Assembly (NCBI GenBank): GCA_046352935.1
Contig: JAXMGR010000018.1
Coordinates: forward strand, 29,936-93,935
Reading direction: 5' to 3'
DNA from: CAYWMY01 sp046352935
Lineage (GTDB): Bacteria; Pseudomonadota; Gammaproteobacteria; Steroidobacterales; Steroidobacteraceae
DNA: 64,000 nucleotides
The translations under genes were made by a program, and so were the position numbers. The notes below the pieces were generated by a model. The model was not told where the DNA came from. It worked only from the letters and a program-made list of their open reading frames with translations, and searched no databases. This document shows, in pieces, positions 50,472-58,352 of this stretch. How positions within the stretch are numbered: position 1 is the first letter of the stretch; each line of letters starts with the position of its first letter.

Positions 50472-52745
50472 TCAGAAGCTGTAGAGCAGCTCCACGCCGA
50501 TTTCACGCGGCGCACGCACCTGTGCGAAGCGCCAGAACGTACCCGGTGATGCATCGGTCGGGGTCGGGCGGACTCCGTTCACGATGTACACGTGGGTGTA
50601 CGCATCTTCGTTCGTCAGGTTGCGGCCGTAGATCGAGGCCTTCCAGTTGCCCAGCTCGTAGCTGATCGACGAGTCCAGGATGCCGAAGGACTTGACCGCG
50701 GAGCCCGCGTAGTTGGTGGCGGTGGCCTCATAGGTGTCGCGCCAGTTGTAGGACGCGCGCCAGGAGACCTTGCCGTCGCCGACCGGGAAGCCGATGTCCG
50801 AGGTGATCGAGTACGTCCACTTCGGTGCGCGACGCAGCTTCAGATGGGTCTCGTCCGCCACGATGCCGTCGGAATAGAGGTCCGCGACCAGCTCCTTGTA
50901 CTTCGCATGGAGGTAGCCGGCATTGCCCGACACCCGCCACCAGTCGGTGACCGCAGCCTGCATGTCCAGTTCCACACCGCTCAACTTCGCCTTGCCGATG
51001 TTCTCGATGGACAGCTGCGTGCCGGTGCCACCCGCGCTCGGGATCGCCAGCTCGATCTGCATGTTGTCGTAGATCATGTGGAAGCCGGTGAGGTTCACGA
51101 TCAGCCGGTTGTCCAGCAGTTCCGTGCGCAGGCCGACTTCCCAGTTCGTCAGCTTCTCGGGACCGAAGCCCTTCGCGAGGATCACCGGGTCCTGCGCGCG
51201 TGGCGAGAAGCCGCCGCTGCGGAAGCCGGTGGAGTTCGTGAAGTAGGCCATCACGTCGTCGGTGAAGTGATAACGCGCACCCCAGCGATAGATCAGCTTC
51301 TTGTCCGTGCGCTCGCCGCCGGCATGCGGGCCGACGTCGTAGTTGCCCGTGATGAGGCTCTGCACGTCGCGGACCAGCTTCTTCGTCTCGGTCAGGTAGC
51401 GCAGACCACCCGTCAGCACGAGCTTGTTGTCCAGCATGCGGTAGTCGCCCTCGCCGAAGACGGCATAGGACTCCGACGTGGTGCGGCTGAACTCACGGGT
51501 GATGTAGCCCGGAACGCCGACCAGGTCCTGCAGGTTGGTCAGCTGGTGCAGCGTGCCCTCGGCGGTGGCGCCGAACACGCCCGTCTGCCAGGTGAACGCC
51601 CCGCCCGAATCGTGGGTCAGGCGCAGTTCATGGCTGAACTGGTCGTAGTCACCGTAGCGCGTGAAGGTGTAGAAGTCGAAGGGTGAGCCGTCGCCGTCGA
51701 TGTAGACGCTGTCCTTCGCGTACAGGTAGCTGCCGATGTAGGTCAGGGTGTCCGCGTCGGTGATCTTCGCGTTCAGCGTCAGGATGCCCTGGTACTTCTC
51801 CAGTTCCATCGGCTGCTTCTGGTTCGCCATGTTCACGTGGCGGTCGTTGCCGACGACATCGCCCAGCACGCCGGCGCACTGCGGGTTGCCGAAGAGCGTC
51901 GACAGCAGGCAGAAGGTGTCCTTGGTGTTGACGTCGAGCAGGAAGGTCGGCGCCTGCTGGCCGTGCAGGCGGTCATAGTTGAACTGCAGTTCGCCCGTGA
52001 AGACGTCGTTCGGCTCCCACAGCATGTGGATGCCGAAGCGCTCGGCCTGGCGCTCCCAGGCGCGGCCGCCCGGCGTGTTCGGGGCCTTGAAGAAGCCCTT
52101 GTCCTGGCGTTCGATGCCGCCCGTCAGCTTCACGGCCCACTGGTCCGAACCGTAATTGAGCAGCAGGTCGCCGGAGTACTTCTTGTACATGCCGGCGCGC
52201 GCGCGGATCTTGCCGCTCGTCTCGTTGAGCTTGGGCTTCGTGCGGTGGACATTGATCAGACCGCCGACCACGTTCTTGCCGAACAGCGTGCCCTGCGGGC
52301 CGCGCAGCACTTCGATGCGCTCGATGTCGATCAGGTCGAAGACCTGGCCGGTGCCCGTGGCGAGCGGCACGTCGTCGACGGCGACGAGCACGACCGGGTC
52401 GAAGGCCTTGTCGACGTCCTGGTAGGAAATGCCGCGGATGGAGAAGCCGCCGCCCGCCGGCGTGCCCATCTCGATGGTGTCGAACACGACGTTCGGCGCG
52501 AAGCCGGCCAGCGCCGTGGTGTCCAGCGTGAACGCATTTTCGATGTCGGCGCCGGCGATCGCGCTCACGGCGACCGGGACGTCCTGGATGTTCTCGGCCC
52601 GCTTACGAGCCGTGACGGTGATTTCCTCGAGTTCCTGGGCCGAAGCGGCGACCGATGTCAGGCCGCAGGCGCCGGCGACGCTGCCGATCAGCAGTGCGCG
52701 CGCAACGCTCAGACGAAGGGTGTTCCCCCTGCTTGAGTTCTCCAC
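50472..52745 (-). CDS. TonB-dependent outer-membrane receptor
   Basis: A 757-residue outer-membrane receptor of the sphingomonad-like type. GTG 52745 begins a typical signal peptide (ARALLIGSVAGACGLTSVAASA) ending before QELEEITVTARKRAEN, a TonB-box-like and plug-start sequence. The plug contains GVEVLRGPQGTLFGKN-like IERIEVLRGPQGTLFGKN, and the barrel ends with a C-terminal phenylalanine (GVELLYSF). The frame is open to 52811, but GGGAGAG lies 6-7 bp before GTG 52745. It imports a scarce or large hydrophobic substrate; the placement opposite the 53184 operon and operator D suggests the pathway substrate. Confidence 0.93.
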   Translation of the reverse strand: MENSSRGNTLRLSVARALLIGSVAGACGLTSVAASAQELEEITVTARKRAENIQDVPVAVSAIAGADIENAFTLDTTALAGFAPNVVFDTIEMGTPAGGGFSIRGISYQDVDKAFDPVVLVAVDDVPLATGTGQVFDLIDIERIEVLRGPQGTLFGKNVVGGLINVHRTKPKLNETSGKIRARAGMYKKYSGDLLLNYGSDQWAVKLTGGIERQDKGFFKAPNTPGGRAWERQAERFGIHMLWEPNDVFTGELQFNYDRLHGQQAPTFLLDVNTKDTFCLLSTLFGNPQCAGVLGDVVGNDRHVNMANQKQPMELEKYQGILTLNAKITDADTLTYIGSYLYAKDSVYIDGDGSPFDFYTFTRYGDYDQFSHELRLTHDSGGAFTWQTGVFGATAEGTLHQLTNLQDLVGVPGYITREFSRTTSESYAVFGEGDYRMLDNKLVLTGGLRYLTETKKLVRDVQSLITGNYDVGPHAGGERTDKKLIYRWGARYHFTDDVMAYFTNSTGFRSGGFSPRAQDPVILAKGFGPEKLTNWEVGLRTELLDNRLIVNLTGFHMIYDNMQIELAIPSAGGTGTQLSIENIGKAKLSGVELDMQAAVTDWWRVSGNAGYLHAKYKELVADLYSDGIVADETHLKLRRAPKWTYSITSDIGFPVGDGKVSWRASYNWRDTYEATATNYAGSAVKSFGILDSSISYELGNWKASIYGRNLTNEDAYTHVYIVNGVRPTPTDASPGTFWRFAQVRAPREIGVELLYSF

Positions 52746-52959
52746 CTTGAGTCTCTCCCGTTCTATTGAATGAAATCCCGGTTCCGCGCAGGGAACCAGG
52801 AACGATGCCATTGTCGTAAGGCCGCCGCATGATACGAAAACAGGCGCCGCCAGTGTGTATCAATCACGCAACAATGTGACTGGATCAGAGACAGACAGGG
52901 CTTGGGACCAGCCTGCCGCCGGACCCGTCGGTCGGTACCCCAGGCATCCCGGGAAGACT

Positions 52960-52977
52960 CGATCGAGCGGTCGATCG
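52960..52977. promoter_or_regulatory. Inverted repeat CGATCGA-N4-TCGATCG in the TonB/YciI divergent region
   Basis: Seven-base complementary arms flank GCGG. It lies in the 438-bp gene-free region between the TonB receptor start (52745, minus) and the YciI-like gene (53184, plus), which also contains promoter 53029-53057 and operator D. It may regulate the receptor. Arms differ from the CCGACC/GGTCGG consensus but the spacer length (4) is the same. No other coding content is seen in the region. Confidence 0.45.
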
Positions 52978-53028
52978 GCTGGCCGAAGGGATCTGCGCGG
53001 ACGCAACGGGAGGACTGCCCCCCATGCA

Positions 53029-53057
53029 TTGACAGCATCCGGACCGCCTTCTAGCAT
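53029..53057 (+). promoter_or_regulatory. Sigma70-type promoter of the YciI/ligase/ALDH operon
   Basis: A perfect -35, TTGACA (53029-53034), and a -10 TAGCAT (53052-53057) are separated by exactly 17 bp. The predicted start of transcription (about 53064) lies 10 bp before operator D, so the leader to ATG 53184 is about 120 nt. Confidence 0.75.
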
Positions 53058-53073
53058 CGCAGTCGATTTGGAC

Positions 53074-53089
53074 CCGACCAGACGGTCGG
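53074..53089. promoter_or_regulatory. Operator site D, best match to CCGACC-N4-GGTCGG
   Basis: CCGACC-AGAC-GGTCGG is a perfect inverted repeat, extended by one C/G pair on each side (53073-53090). It lies just downstream of the TTGACA/TAGCAT promoter, the same geometry as sites A and B. Length and symmetry suit a TetR-family dimer, but no such regulator is in the window. It would control the 53184-56602 operon, and possibly the TonB receptor gene. Confidence 0.75.
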
Positions 53090-53183
53090 GAGGTCTTTCC
53101 CCCGACCCCCCGCATCCCGCCACCCGCGTTGCGGGCATGCGACGCGGGATCGGTCGCCCCGGCTTCCGGAAGAGGAGTTCTCC

Positions 53184-53513
53184 ATGCCGCTCTACGCCGC
53201 CATCGGGTTCGATCATCCGCCGCACTCCATGGAGCTGCGCGAGAAGTTCCGCGCCGAGCACCGCGCCTACTCCCAGGGAGAGGACTCGATGACGCGCATC
53301 GCGGGCGCGTTCTACGATCCCGAGGGCAACCAGTGCGGCACGCTCAAGATCTTCGAGGCGGACAGCGCCGAGCAGGTGTGGGACTGGTACCGGAAGGACC
53401 CGTTCTTCCTGAACGGCGTGTACAAGGAATTCCGCGTCATCGAGTGGCGGCTCGCGATCAACCGCCTGGAGCCGACCGAGTGGGTGAAGAACTACCCGGG
53501 GCGCGCGAAGTAG
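53184..53513 (+). CDS. YciI-like protein
   Basis: A 109-residue ferredoxin-like-fold protein of the YCII-related family. It begins MPLYAAIGFDHP and contains REKFRAEHRAYSQG and GTLKIFEADSAEQVWDWYRKDPFFLNGVY, the pattern A-x-x-F-x-x-x-D-P-F typical of YciI. The conserved His/Asp pair of this family may support a hydrolase or isomerase activity; the role here is unknown. It is the first gene of the operon downstream of operator D, with the acyl-CoA ligase 42 bp after it. Confidence 0.82.
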   Translation: MPLYAAIGFDHPPHSMELREKFRAEHRAYSQGEDSMTRIAGAFYDPEGNQCGTLKIFEADSAEQVWDWYRKDPFFLNGVYKEFRVIEWRLAINRLEPTEWVKNYPGRAK

Positions 53514-53555
53514 CACGCGGCCGCGCATCAGTCATTAGTCATTGGGGGGGCGGCG

Positions 53556-55178
53556 GTGAACGTGACGAACGACTGGCACAGCGGTGACGCGGACACGCTG
53601 CCCGCGGCATTCGCCCGCGTGGTGGCCGACCGGCCGCAGCATGGGTTCCTGGACTTCTCGGGCGAACAGTACAGCTACGGCGAGTTCGACCGGCTGACGA
53701 ACCGTCTCGCGCACGGCCTCGCCGCGCTCGGCGTCCGCGCGGGCGACACCGTCGTGACGATGCTCGACAACAACGTCGATGCCGTCGCGGCCTGGTTCGC
53801 GGTCAACAAGCTGGGCGCGATCAGCGTGCCGCTCAACACGGCGCTGCGCGGCGAGTTCCTGCGTCACCAGGTCTGCGACGCGGGCAGTGCGCTCGTGATC
53901 TGCGAGGCCGACTACCTGCCGCGCTTCGCCGAGATCGCCGCCGCGCTGCCGCAGGTGAGGCTGATCCTGCACCGCGGCGCCGCCACCGGTGCGCCGTCGT
54001 GTCCGATCACGGTGGCGCCGCTCGATGCGCACCGCGGCACCGACGAGTCACCGACCGGCGTCATCGTCGCACCCGGCGACCTGACCTGCATCATCTACAC
54101 GTCCGGCACGACGGGCCCCTCGAAGGGCAGCATGCAGAGCTACAACTACCTCTGCAATCTGGCGCGCACGCGCCTGCGCTTCTGCCCGGCAGGCCCGGCG
54201 GACATCACGTTCACGCCGCTGCCGCTCTTCCACAACAATGCGCTCGCGACCGGCGTCACGGCCACGGTGCTCTCGGGCGGGCGCATCGCGATCGCGCCGC
54301 GGTTTTCGGTGTCGGGCTTCTGGCCCGAAGTCGAGCGTTCGGGCGCCACCGTCGCCTCGCTCGTGGGCACCATGGCCATGCTGCTCGCCGATGCGCCGGA
54401 CGACGAGGCGGCGAAACGCTGCTACGGCCGCATCCACACCGTGCGCGGCGTGCCGTTCTCGGACGCGGTGAAGGCCGCGTGGCGCACGCGCTTCGGCGCG
54501 CGCTTCGTCGGCTCCAACGACTACGGCATGACCGAGGTCGCGGTCATCACGGGCCTGCCGGGCGGGGCGCATGCGCCGCCGGGGTCCTCGGGGCAGCGCA
54601 TTGCGGATTTCGACGTGCGCATCTTCGACGACGAAGATCGCGAAGTCCCGGCGGGCACGCCCGGCGAGATCGTGGTGCGACCGAACAAGCCGGACATCAT
54701 GTTCAAGGGTTACTGGCGCCGGCCGGAGGCGACCGTGGCCGCCATGCGCAACCAGTGGTTCCACACGGGCGACATCGGCAGGTTCGACGGCGACGGCTTC
54801 CTGTACTTCCTCGACCGCAAGAAGGACTACCTGAAGCGCCGCGGCGAGAACATCTCGAGCTTCGAGATGGAGACGACCTTCAAGCAGCACCCGGCCATCG
54901 CCGAGGTCGCCGTGCACGCCGTGCCCGCGAAGATCGGCGAGGACGACGTCAAGGTCACGGCGGTGCTCAAGGCCGGCGCGTCGCTTTCCGAGGAAGCGCT
55001 GTGCCGCTGGGCCATCGAGCGCGTCCCTTACTTCGCCGTGCCGCGCTACATCGAGTTCCGCGACTCGCTGCCGCAGAACACGCAGGGCAAGGTGCTCAAG
55101 TACCAGCTGCGCGACGAGGGTGCCACGCCGCGGACCTGGGACATCGAGACCTCGGACATCAAGGTGACGAAGCGATGA
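53556..55178 (+). CDS. Acyl-CoA ligase (CaiC-like adenylate-forming enzyme)
   Basis: A 540-residue AMP-forming acyl-CoA ligase resembling crotonobetaine/carnitine-CoA ligases. Motifs are CIIYTSGTTGPSKGSMQS (A3), NDYGMTEVAV (A5), QWFHTGDIGRFDGDGF (A7), DRKKDYLKRRGENISSFEME (A8) and the A10 lysine in NTQGKVLKYQL. It is the third acyl-CoA ligase in the window. The GTG start at 53556 lies after a G-rich stretch. Its TGA overlaps the ATG of the ALDH gene, implying coupled translation. Confidence 0.92.
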   Translation: MNVTNDWHSGDADTLPAAFARVVADRPQHGFLDFSGEQYSYGEFDRLTNRLAHGLAALGVRAGDTVVTMLDNNVDAVAAWFAVNKLGAISVPLNTALRGEFLRHQVCDAGSALVICEADYLPRFAEIAAALPQVRLILHRGAATGAPSCPITVAPLDAHRGTDESPTGVIVAPGDLTCIIYTSGTTGPSKGSMQSYNYLCNLARTRLRFCPAGPADITFTPLPLFHNNALATGVTATVLSGGRIAIAPRFSVSGFWPEVERSGATVASLVGTMAMLLADAPDDEAAKRCYGRIHTVRGVPFSDAVKAAWRTRFGARFVGSNDYGMTEVAVITGLPGGAHAPPGSSGQRIADFDVRIFDDEDREVPAGTPGEIVVRPNKPDIMFKGYWRRPEATVAAMRNQWFHTGDIGRFDGDGFLYFLDRKKDYLKRRGENISSFEMETTFKQHPAIAEVAVHAVPAKIGEDDVKVTAVLKAGASLSEEALCRWAIERVPYFAVPRYIEFRDSLPQNTQGKVLKYQLRDEGATPRTWDIETSDIKVTKR

Positions 55179-56602
55179 CCACCGCGCTGCTGATCGACGG
55201 GGAACTCGTGCCCGGGGAGGGCCCGCTGCTCGCGGTCGAGAATCCCGCCACCGAGGAGGTCTTCGCGCAGCTGCCGCAGGCCTCGGCAGGGCAGTTCGAA
55301 CAGGCCGTGGCCGCCGCGCGCCGCGCCTTCGAATCGGGCGTGTGGCGCGACGCGGAGCTGCGCCGCAGCGTGCTGTTGCGCCTCGCCGAGCTCGTCGAGC
55401 AGCACGATGCAGCGTTCCGCAGTCTGCTCGTGCAGGAGAGCGGCACGCCGATCGCGCTGTGCCAGGGCCTGCACGTGGGTGGCCCCGTCAACATGATGCG
55501 CCACTTCGCGGAGCGCACGGTCGTCGACCGTACGCGCGCGCTCGGGCAGGACCCGCGCACGCCGCCGAGCGAGAGCCTCGTCCGCTACGAGCCCGTCGGT
55601 GTCGTGGGCGGCATCGGCGCCTACAATTCGCCGCTGCTGTTCCTCGTCTCCAAGGCCATCGCGGCCCTCGCCGCGGGCTGCACGTCGGTCTACACGCCGA
55701 GTCCGCTCACGCCGCTCGCGACGCTGATGTTCGGTGAACTCGCGCTCGGAGCCGGCGTGCCGCCCGGTGTGCTCAACATCGTCGTGGGCGGCGTCGATCT
55801 CGCGCGCTCGCTCACGACGCATCCCGGCATCGACAAAGTCAGCTTCACGGGTTCGGTCGCCGTCGGCCGCCAGGTGATGATGCAGGCCGCGCAGGGACTC
55901 AGGGGCGTCGTGCTCGAACTCGGCGGCAAGTCGGCCGCGATCGTCCTGCCGGGCGCGGACCTCGCGAAGATCTCCCTGCCGCTGCACGGGCGCTACCTGC
56001 GCAATTCGGGGCAGGGCTGCCAGTCGCCCACGCGTCTGCTCGTCCACGAATCGCGCCTCGCCGATTTCGTCGATGCCGCGCGCGAGGCCTATAGTAAGAT
56101 TCCCGTCGGAGATCCGATGGATCCCGCGACGATGGCCGGACCGCTCATCACCGCGGCCCATCGCGAGCGCGTGGAAGGCTACGTGGCGCGCGCGATCCGC
56201 GACGGGGCCCGGGTCCTGCTGGGCGGGGGGCGGCCGGACCTGCCGCGCGGCTGGTTCATGAATCCGACGCTGATCGGCGGCGTGTCGAACACGGCGGAGA
56301 TCTCGCGCGAGGAACTGTTCGGTCCGGTCGCGGTGGTCATGACCTACCGCGACGTGAACGAGGCGGTCGCGATCGCCAACGACTCGGAGCTCGGGCTCGC
56401 GGCGCACGTCTTCGGGCCGCTCGACGAGGCCCGGGCCGTCGCTCCCCGGCTGCGCGCCGGAACGGTCTACATCAACGGGGGCGGGGCGTTCCGTGTCGAT
56501 TCGGTCATCTGCGGCTGGAAGCACAGCGGTCTCGGCTGTGAATGGGGCGAGGACGGCATCCGCGAGTTCCTGCTGCCGCAGCATATCCAGTGGGCGCTGT
56601 GA
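55175..56602 (+). CDS. Aldehyde dehydrogenase
   Basis: A 475-residue aldehyde dehydrogenase with FTGSVAVGRQVM, the glutamate in VLELGGKSA, the catalytic cysteine in NSGQGCQSPTR and REELFGPVAVV. It is a more distant member than the three others in the window: the region after the cysteine and the YNSPLLFLVSKAI segment differ. ATG 55175 overlaps the ligase stop (ATGA); a much longer open frame running back to 53999 is only the shadow of the ligase gene. It is the last gene of the operon with operator D. Confidence 0.93.
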   Translation: MTTALLIDGELVPGEGPLLAVENPATEEVFAQLPQASAGQFEQAVAAARRAFESGVWRDAELRRSVLLRLAELVEQHDAAFRSLLVQESGTPIALCQGLHVGGPVNMMRHFAERTVVDRTRALGQDPRTPPSESLVRYEPVGVVGGIGAYNSPLLFLVSKAIAALAAGCTSVYTPSPLTPLATLMFGELALGAGVPPGVLNIVVGGVDLARSLTTHPGIDKVSFTGSVAVGRQVMMQAAQGLRGVVLELGGKSAAIVLPGADLAKISLPLHGRYLRNSGQGCQSPTRLLVHESRLADFVDAAREAYSKIPVGDPMDPATMAGPLITAAHRERVEGYVARAIRDGARVLLGGGRPDLPRGWFMNPTLIGGVSNTAEISREELFGPVAVVMTYRDVNEAVAIANDSELGLAAHVFGPLDEARAVAPRLRAGTVYINGGGAFRVDSVICGWKHSGLGCEWGEDGIREFLLPQHIQWAL

Positions 56603-56762
56603 CGATCGGGCTGGTCGCGCATCGCCGGCCATGGTCGGGGGACGACGGACACGACGATTCCCGCAGGATGAACGGCCCCGGGGGATTCCAGCGGCCGGGA
56701 TCACGCCGACGGCGTGATCCATGACGACGACGACCACCACAACGACAACGAAGGAGCCGAAC

Positions 56763-57308
56763 ATGCAGCAAGAGATCAACGTGCGTTCGAACCGTCGCGG
56801 GGTCCTGGCCCGCGGCCTGCTGGTCCTCGCGGGCCTCGCCGTGATGGGGACGGCCGTCGCGAAGGAGCCGCGCAAGGCGGAGCTCGCGGCCCTGCTCGAC
56901 AAGCAGCAGATCACGGAAGTGCTCTCGCGCTACGCCGCCGCCGTCGACGGCAAGGACTACAAGGGCCTCGACGAGGTGTTCGTCGCGGACGCGACTGCGT
57001 ACTACGGCTTCGGCGACACCATCAAGGGGCGCGCTGCGATCGCCGACTTCGTCAAGGCCACGATGGTCAAGACCTCCACCTCGCAGCACCTGGTCGGCAA
57101 CGTGCGGATCACGCTCGATGGCGACAAGGCCACGAGCAAGTGCTACCTGCAGGCCATCCTGGTGGGCCTCGGTGACTACAAGGGCCAGTCGGTGATGCTC
57201 TGGGGCGAATACCGCGATCGCCTGGAGCGCCGCCCCGAGGGCTGGCGCATCGTGCATCGCGAGCTCGCCGCGTTCCACGCCACGGGCGACATCGGCCTCG
57301 GCAAGTAA
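56763..57308 (+). CDS. Exported SnoaL/NTF2-fold protein
   Basis: A 181-residue protein with a twin-arginine-like N-terminus (NRRGVLARGLLVLAGLAVMGTAVA, cleavage expected before KEPRK) and an NTF2/SnoaL fold: ITEVLSRYAAAVDGKDYKGLDEVFVADATAYYG and a C-terminal GWRIVHREL strand. Function is unknown. ATG 56763 with AAGGAG 7 bp upstream is preferred to the in-frame ATG 56721, which would add a poly-threonine tract. It is 160 bp after the ALDH gene; a strong hairpin follows. Confidence 0.82.
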   Translation: MQQEINVRSNRRGVLARGLLVLAGLAVMGTAVAKEPRKAELAALLDKQQITEVLSRYAAAVDGKDYKGLDEVFVADATAYYGFGDTIKGRAAIADFVKATMVKTSTSQHLVGNVRITLDGDKATSKCYLQAILVGLGDYKGQSVMLWGEYRDRLERRPEGWRIVHRELAAFHATGDIGLGK

Positions 57309-57322
57309 CTGGACCACTGCGG

Positions 57323-57350
57323 GTGCGGCCACCGTTCCAGGTGGCCGCAC
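57323..57350. terminator. Hairpin between convergent genes (possible terminator)
   Basis: GTGCGGCCACC and GGTGGCCGCAC form a perfect 11-bp stem around GTTCCA. There is no T-run after it on either strand, so it would be a weak intrinsic or Rho-assisted terminator. It lies 14 bp after the SnoaL-fold gene and 18 bp before the pseudogene's end on the other strand. Confidence 0.5.
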
Positions 57351-57368
57351 GTCGCGGCTGCCGCGCAG

Positions 57369-57623
57369 CTACAGCGCGGTACAGCCGCCGTCGACGGCGA
57401 GCGTCGAGCCGACGACGAAACTCGCCTCGTCGCTCGCGAGGAAGCACACCGCTCTTGCCACCTCGTCCGGCCGGCCCATGCGGCCGAGTTCACGATGGCG
57501 CCGCCACCTTTCTCGAGCACGACGCGCAGCGCCGCGCTTCGCCATGAGTTCGGCGATCGCCGCGCCGATGCCGCTCGCGCCACCCGTGATCAGCGCAACC
57601 TTGCCGTCGAAGCTCTCCGCCAT
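57369..57623 (-). pseudogene. Decayed short-chain dehydrogenase/reductase with two internal deletions
   Basis: The frame starts as a normal SDR (MAESFDGKVALITGGASGIG, TGGASGIG cofactor loop) and ends as one (MGRPDEVARAVCFLASDEASF, then AVDGG). Only 84 codons remain of about 250. After residue 31 the middle of the gene is missing; a 36-bp remnant in another frame reads ALRVVLEKGGGAIVNSA, the SDR strand before the catalytic serine. A second gap joins it to the C-terminus. The YxxxK catalytic site and NNAG are gone, so the protein cannot be an active SDR. Confidence 0.85.
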
Positions 57624-57640
57624 TTGCCGGTTCTCCCTGT

Positions 57641-58210
57641 TCAGTGCATGACCGGCAGCACGGCCACACCCGCGAGCCACGGGTGTGCCCAGGCCAGCAA
57701 CGCCCACGCGGCCGCGCCGATCACGAGCGGCACCGCCGAGCGCAGGAGCCCCACGGGCGCGGGCTTCACCCAGGCGCCGTCGCGGCGGTTGATCGCGATG
57801 ATCTCCACGAGTGCCCACAGCCCCAGGCCGCCGAACAGCAGCAGCGATCGCTGCTCGCTGTTGACCGCGAGGTGGACGAGCGCCCACAGGAGCACGCCCG
57901 TGAGCTGCGGGTGGCGCAGCCAGCGCTTGATGTCCGTGGGCACGCGCGCGGAGAAGAACAGCACGAGGGCGACGAGCATCACCGCCCCGGCGGCCTTCGG
58001 CGGTGCCAGCGGGGCGTAGACCTGCGCCGGTGCCGTGGCACGCCAGCCCAGCACCATGAGCACGATGCCCGCGACTGTCAGCAGCGAGAACAGGCCGCGC
58101 CAGCCGCTCTGGCCGAGGCGCGCGACCATGGATGTCTTCAATGCTGGCGTGAAGGCGGGCGTGAGGTGGACCGCCCACCACAGGGCTAGTCCGGTGATCA
58201 GCAGGGTCAT
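57641..58210 (-). CDS. NnrU family membrane protein
   Basis: A 189-residue inner-membrane protein with five or six hydrophobic segments. It matches NnrU/NnrU-like proteins: WWAVHLTPAFTPALKT at the start, WLRHPQLTGVLLWALVHLAVN in the middle and a C-terminal hydrophobic helix. NnrU was first linked to nitrite/nitric oxide reduction clusters, but most homologues lie elsewhere and the function is unsettled. ATG 58210 has GGGAG upstream. It lies 17 bp from the SDR pseudogene and is divergent from the histidine kinase. Confidence 0.85.
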   Translation of the reverse strand: MTLLITGLALWWAVHLTPAFTPALKTSMVARLGQSGWRGLFSLLTVAGIVLMVLGWRATAPAQVYAPLAPPKAAGAVMLVALVLFFSARVPTDIKRWLRHPQLTGVLLWALVHLAVNSEQRSLLLFGGLGLWALVEIIAINRRDGAWVKPAPVGLLRSAVPLVIGAAAWALLAWAHPWLAGVAVLPVMH

Positions 58211-58352
58211 GGCAGGCTCCCGTCTGTTGTGGTTCGACTCGGGGTCTACAGCGCGCGAAGTATCGACGTGACGCCGCGCGGCACGCAATGCTTTTGGTGC
58301 GACCGGGCGTATAGTCGCGATCGAGCGGGGGCGAACACCCGGGGAATCAGGC

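Noticed and set aside
53999..56602. An 867-codon frame that could be read as a ligase/ALDH fusion
   Set aside because: Its first 390 codons are out of frame with the real ligase. The ALDH has its own ATG at 55175 overlapping the ligase stop.
58292..58320. A further copy of the CCGACC-N4-GGTCGG operator before the histidine kinase gene
   Set aside because: GCGACC-GGGC-GTATAG keeps only the left arm. The right arm does not match, and the neighbouring genes are not catabolic.
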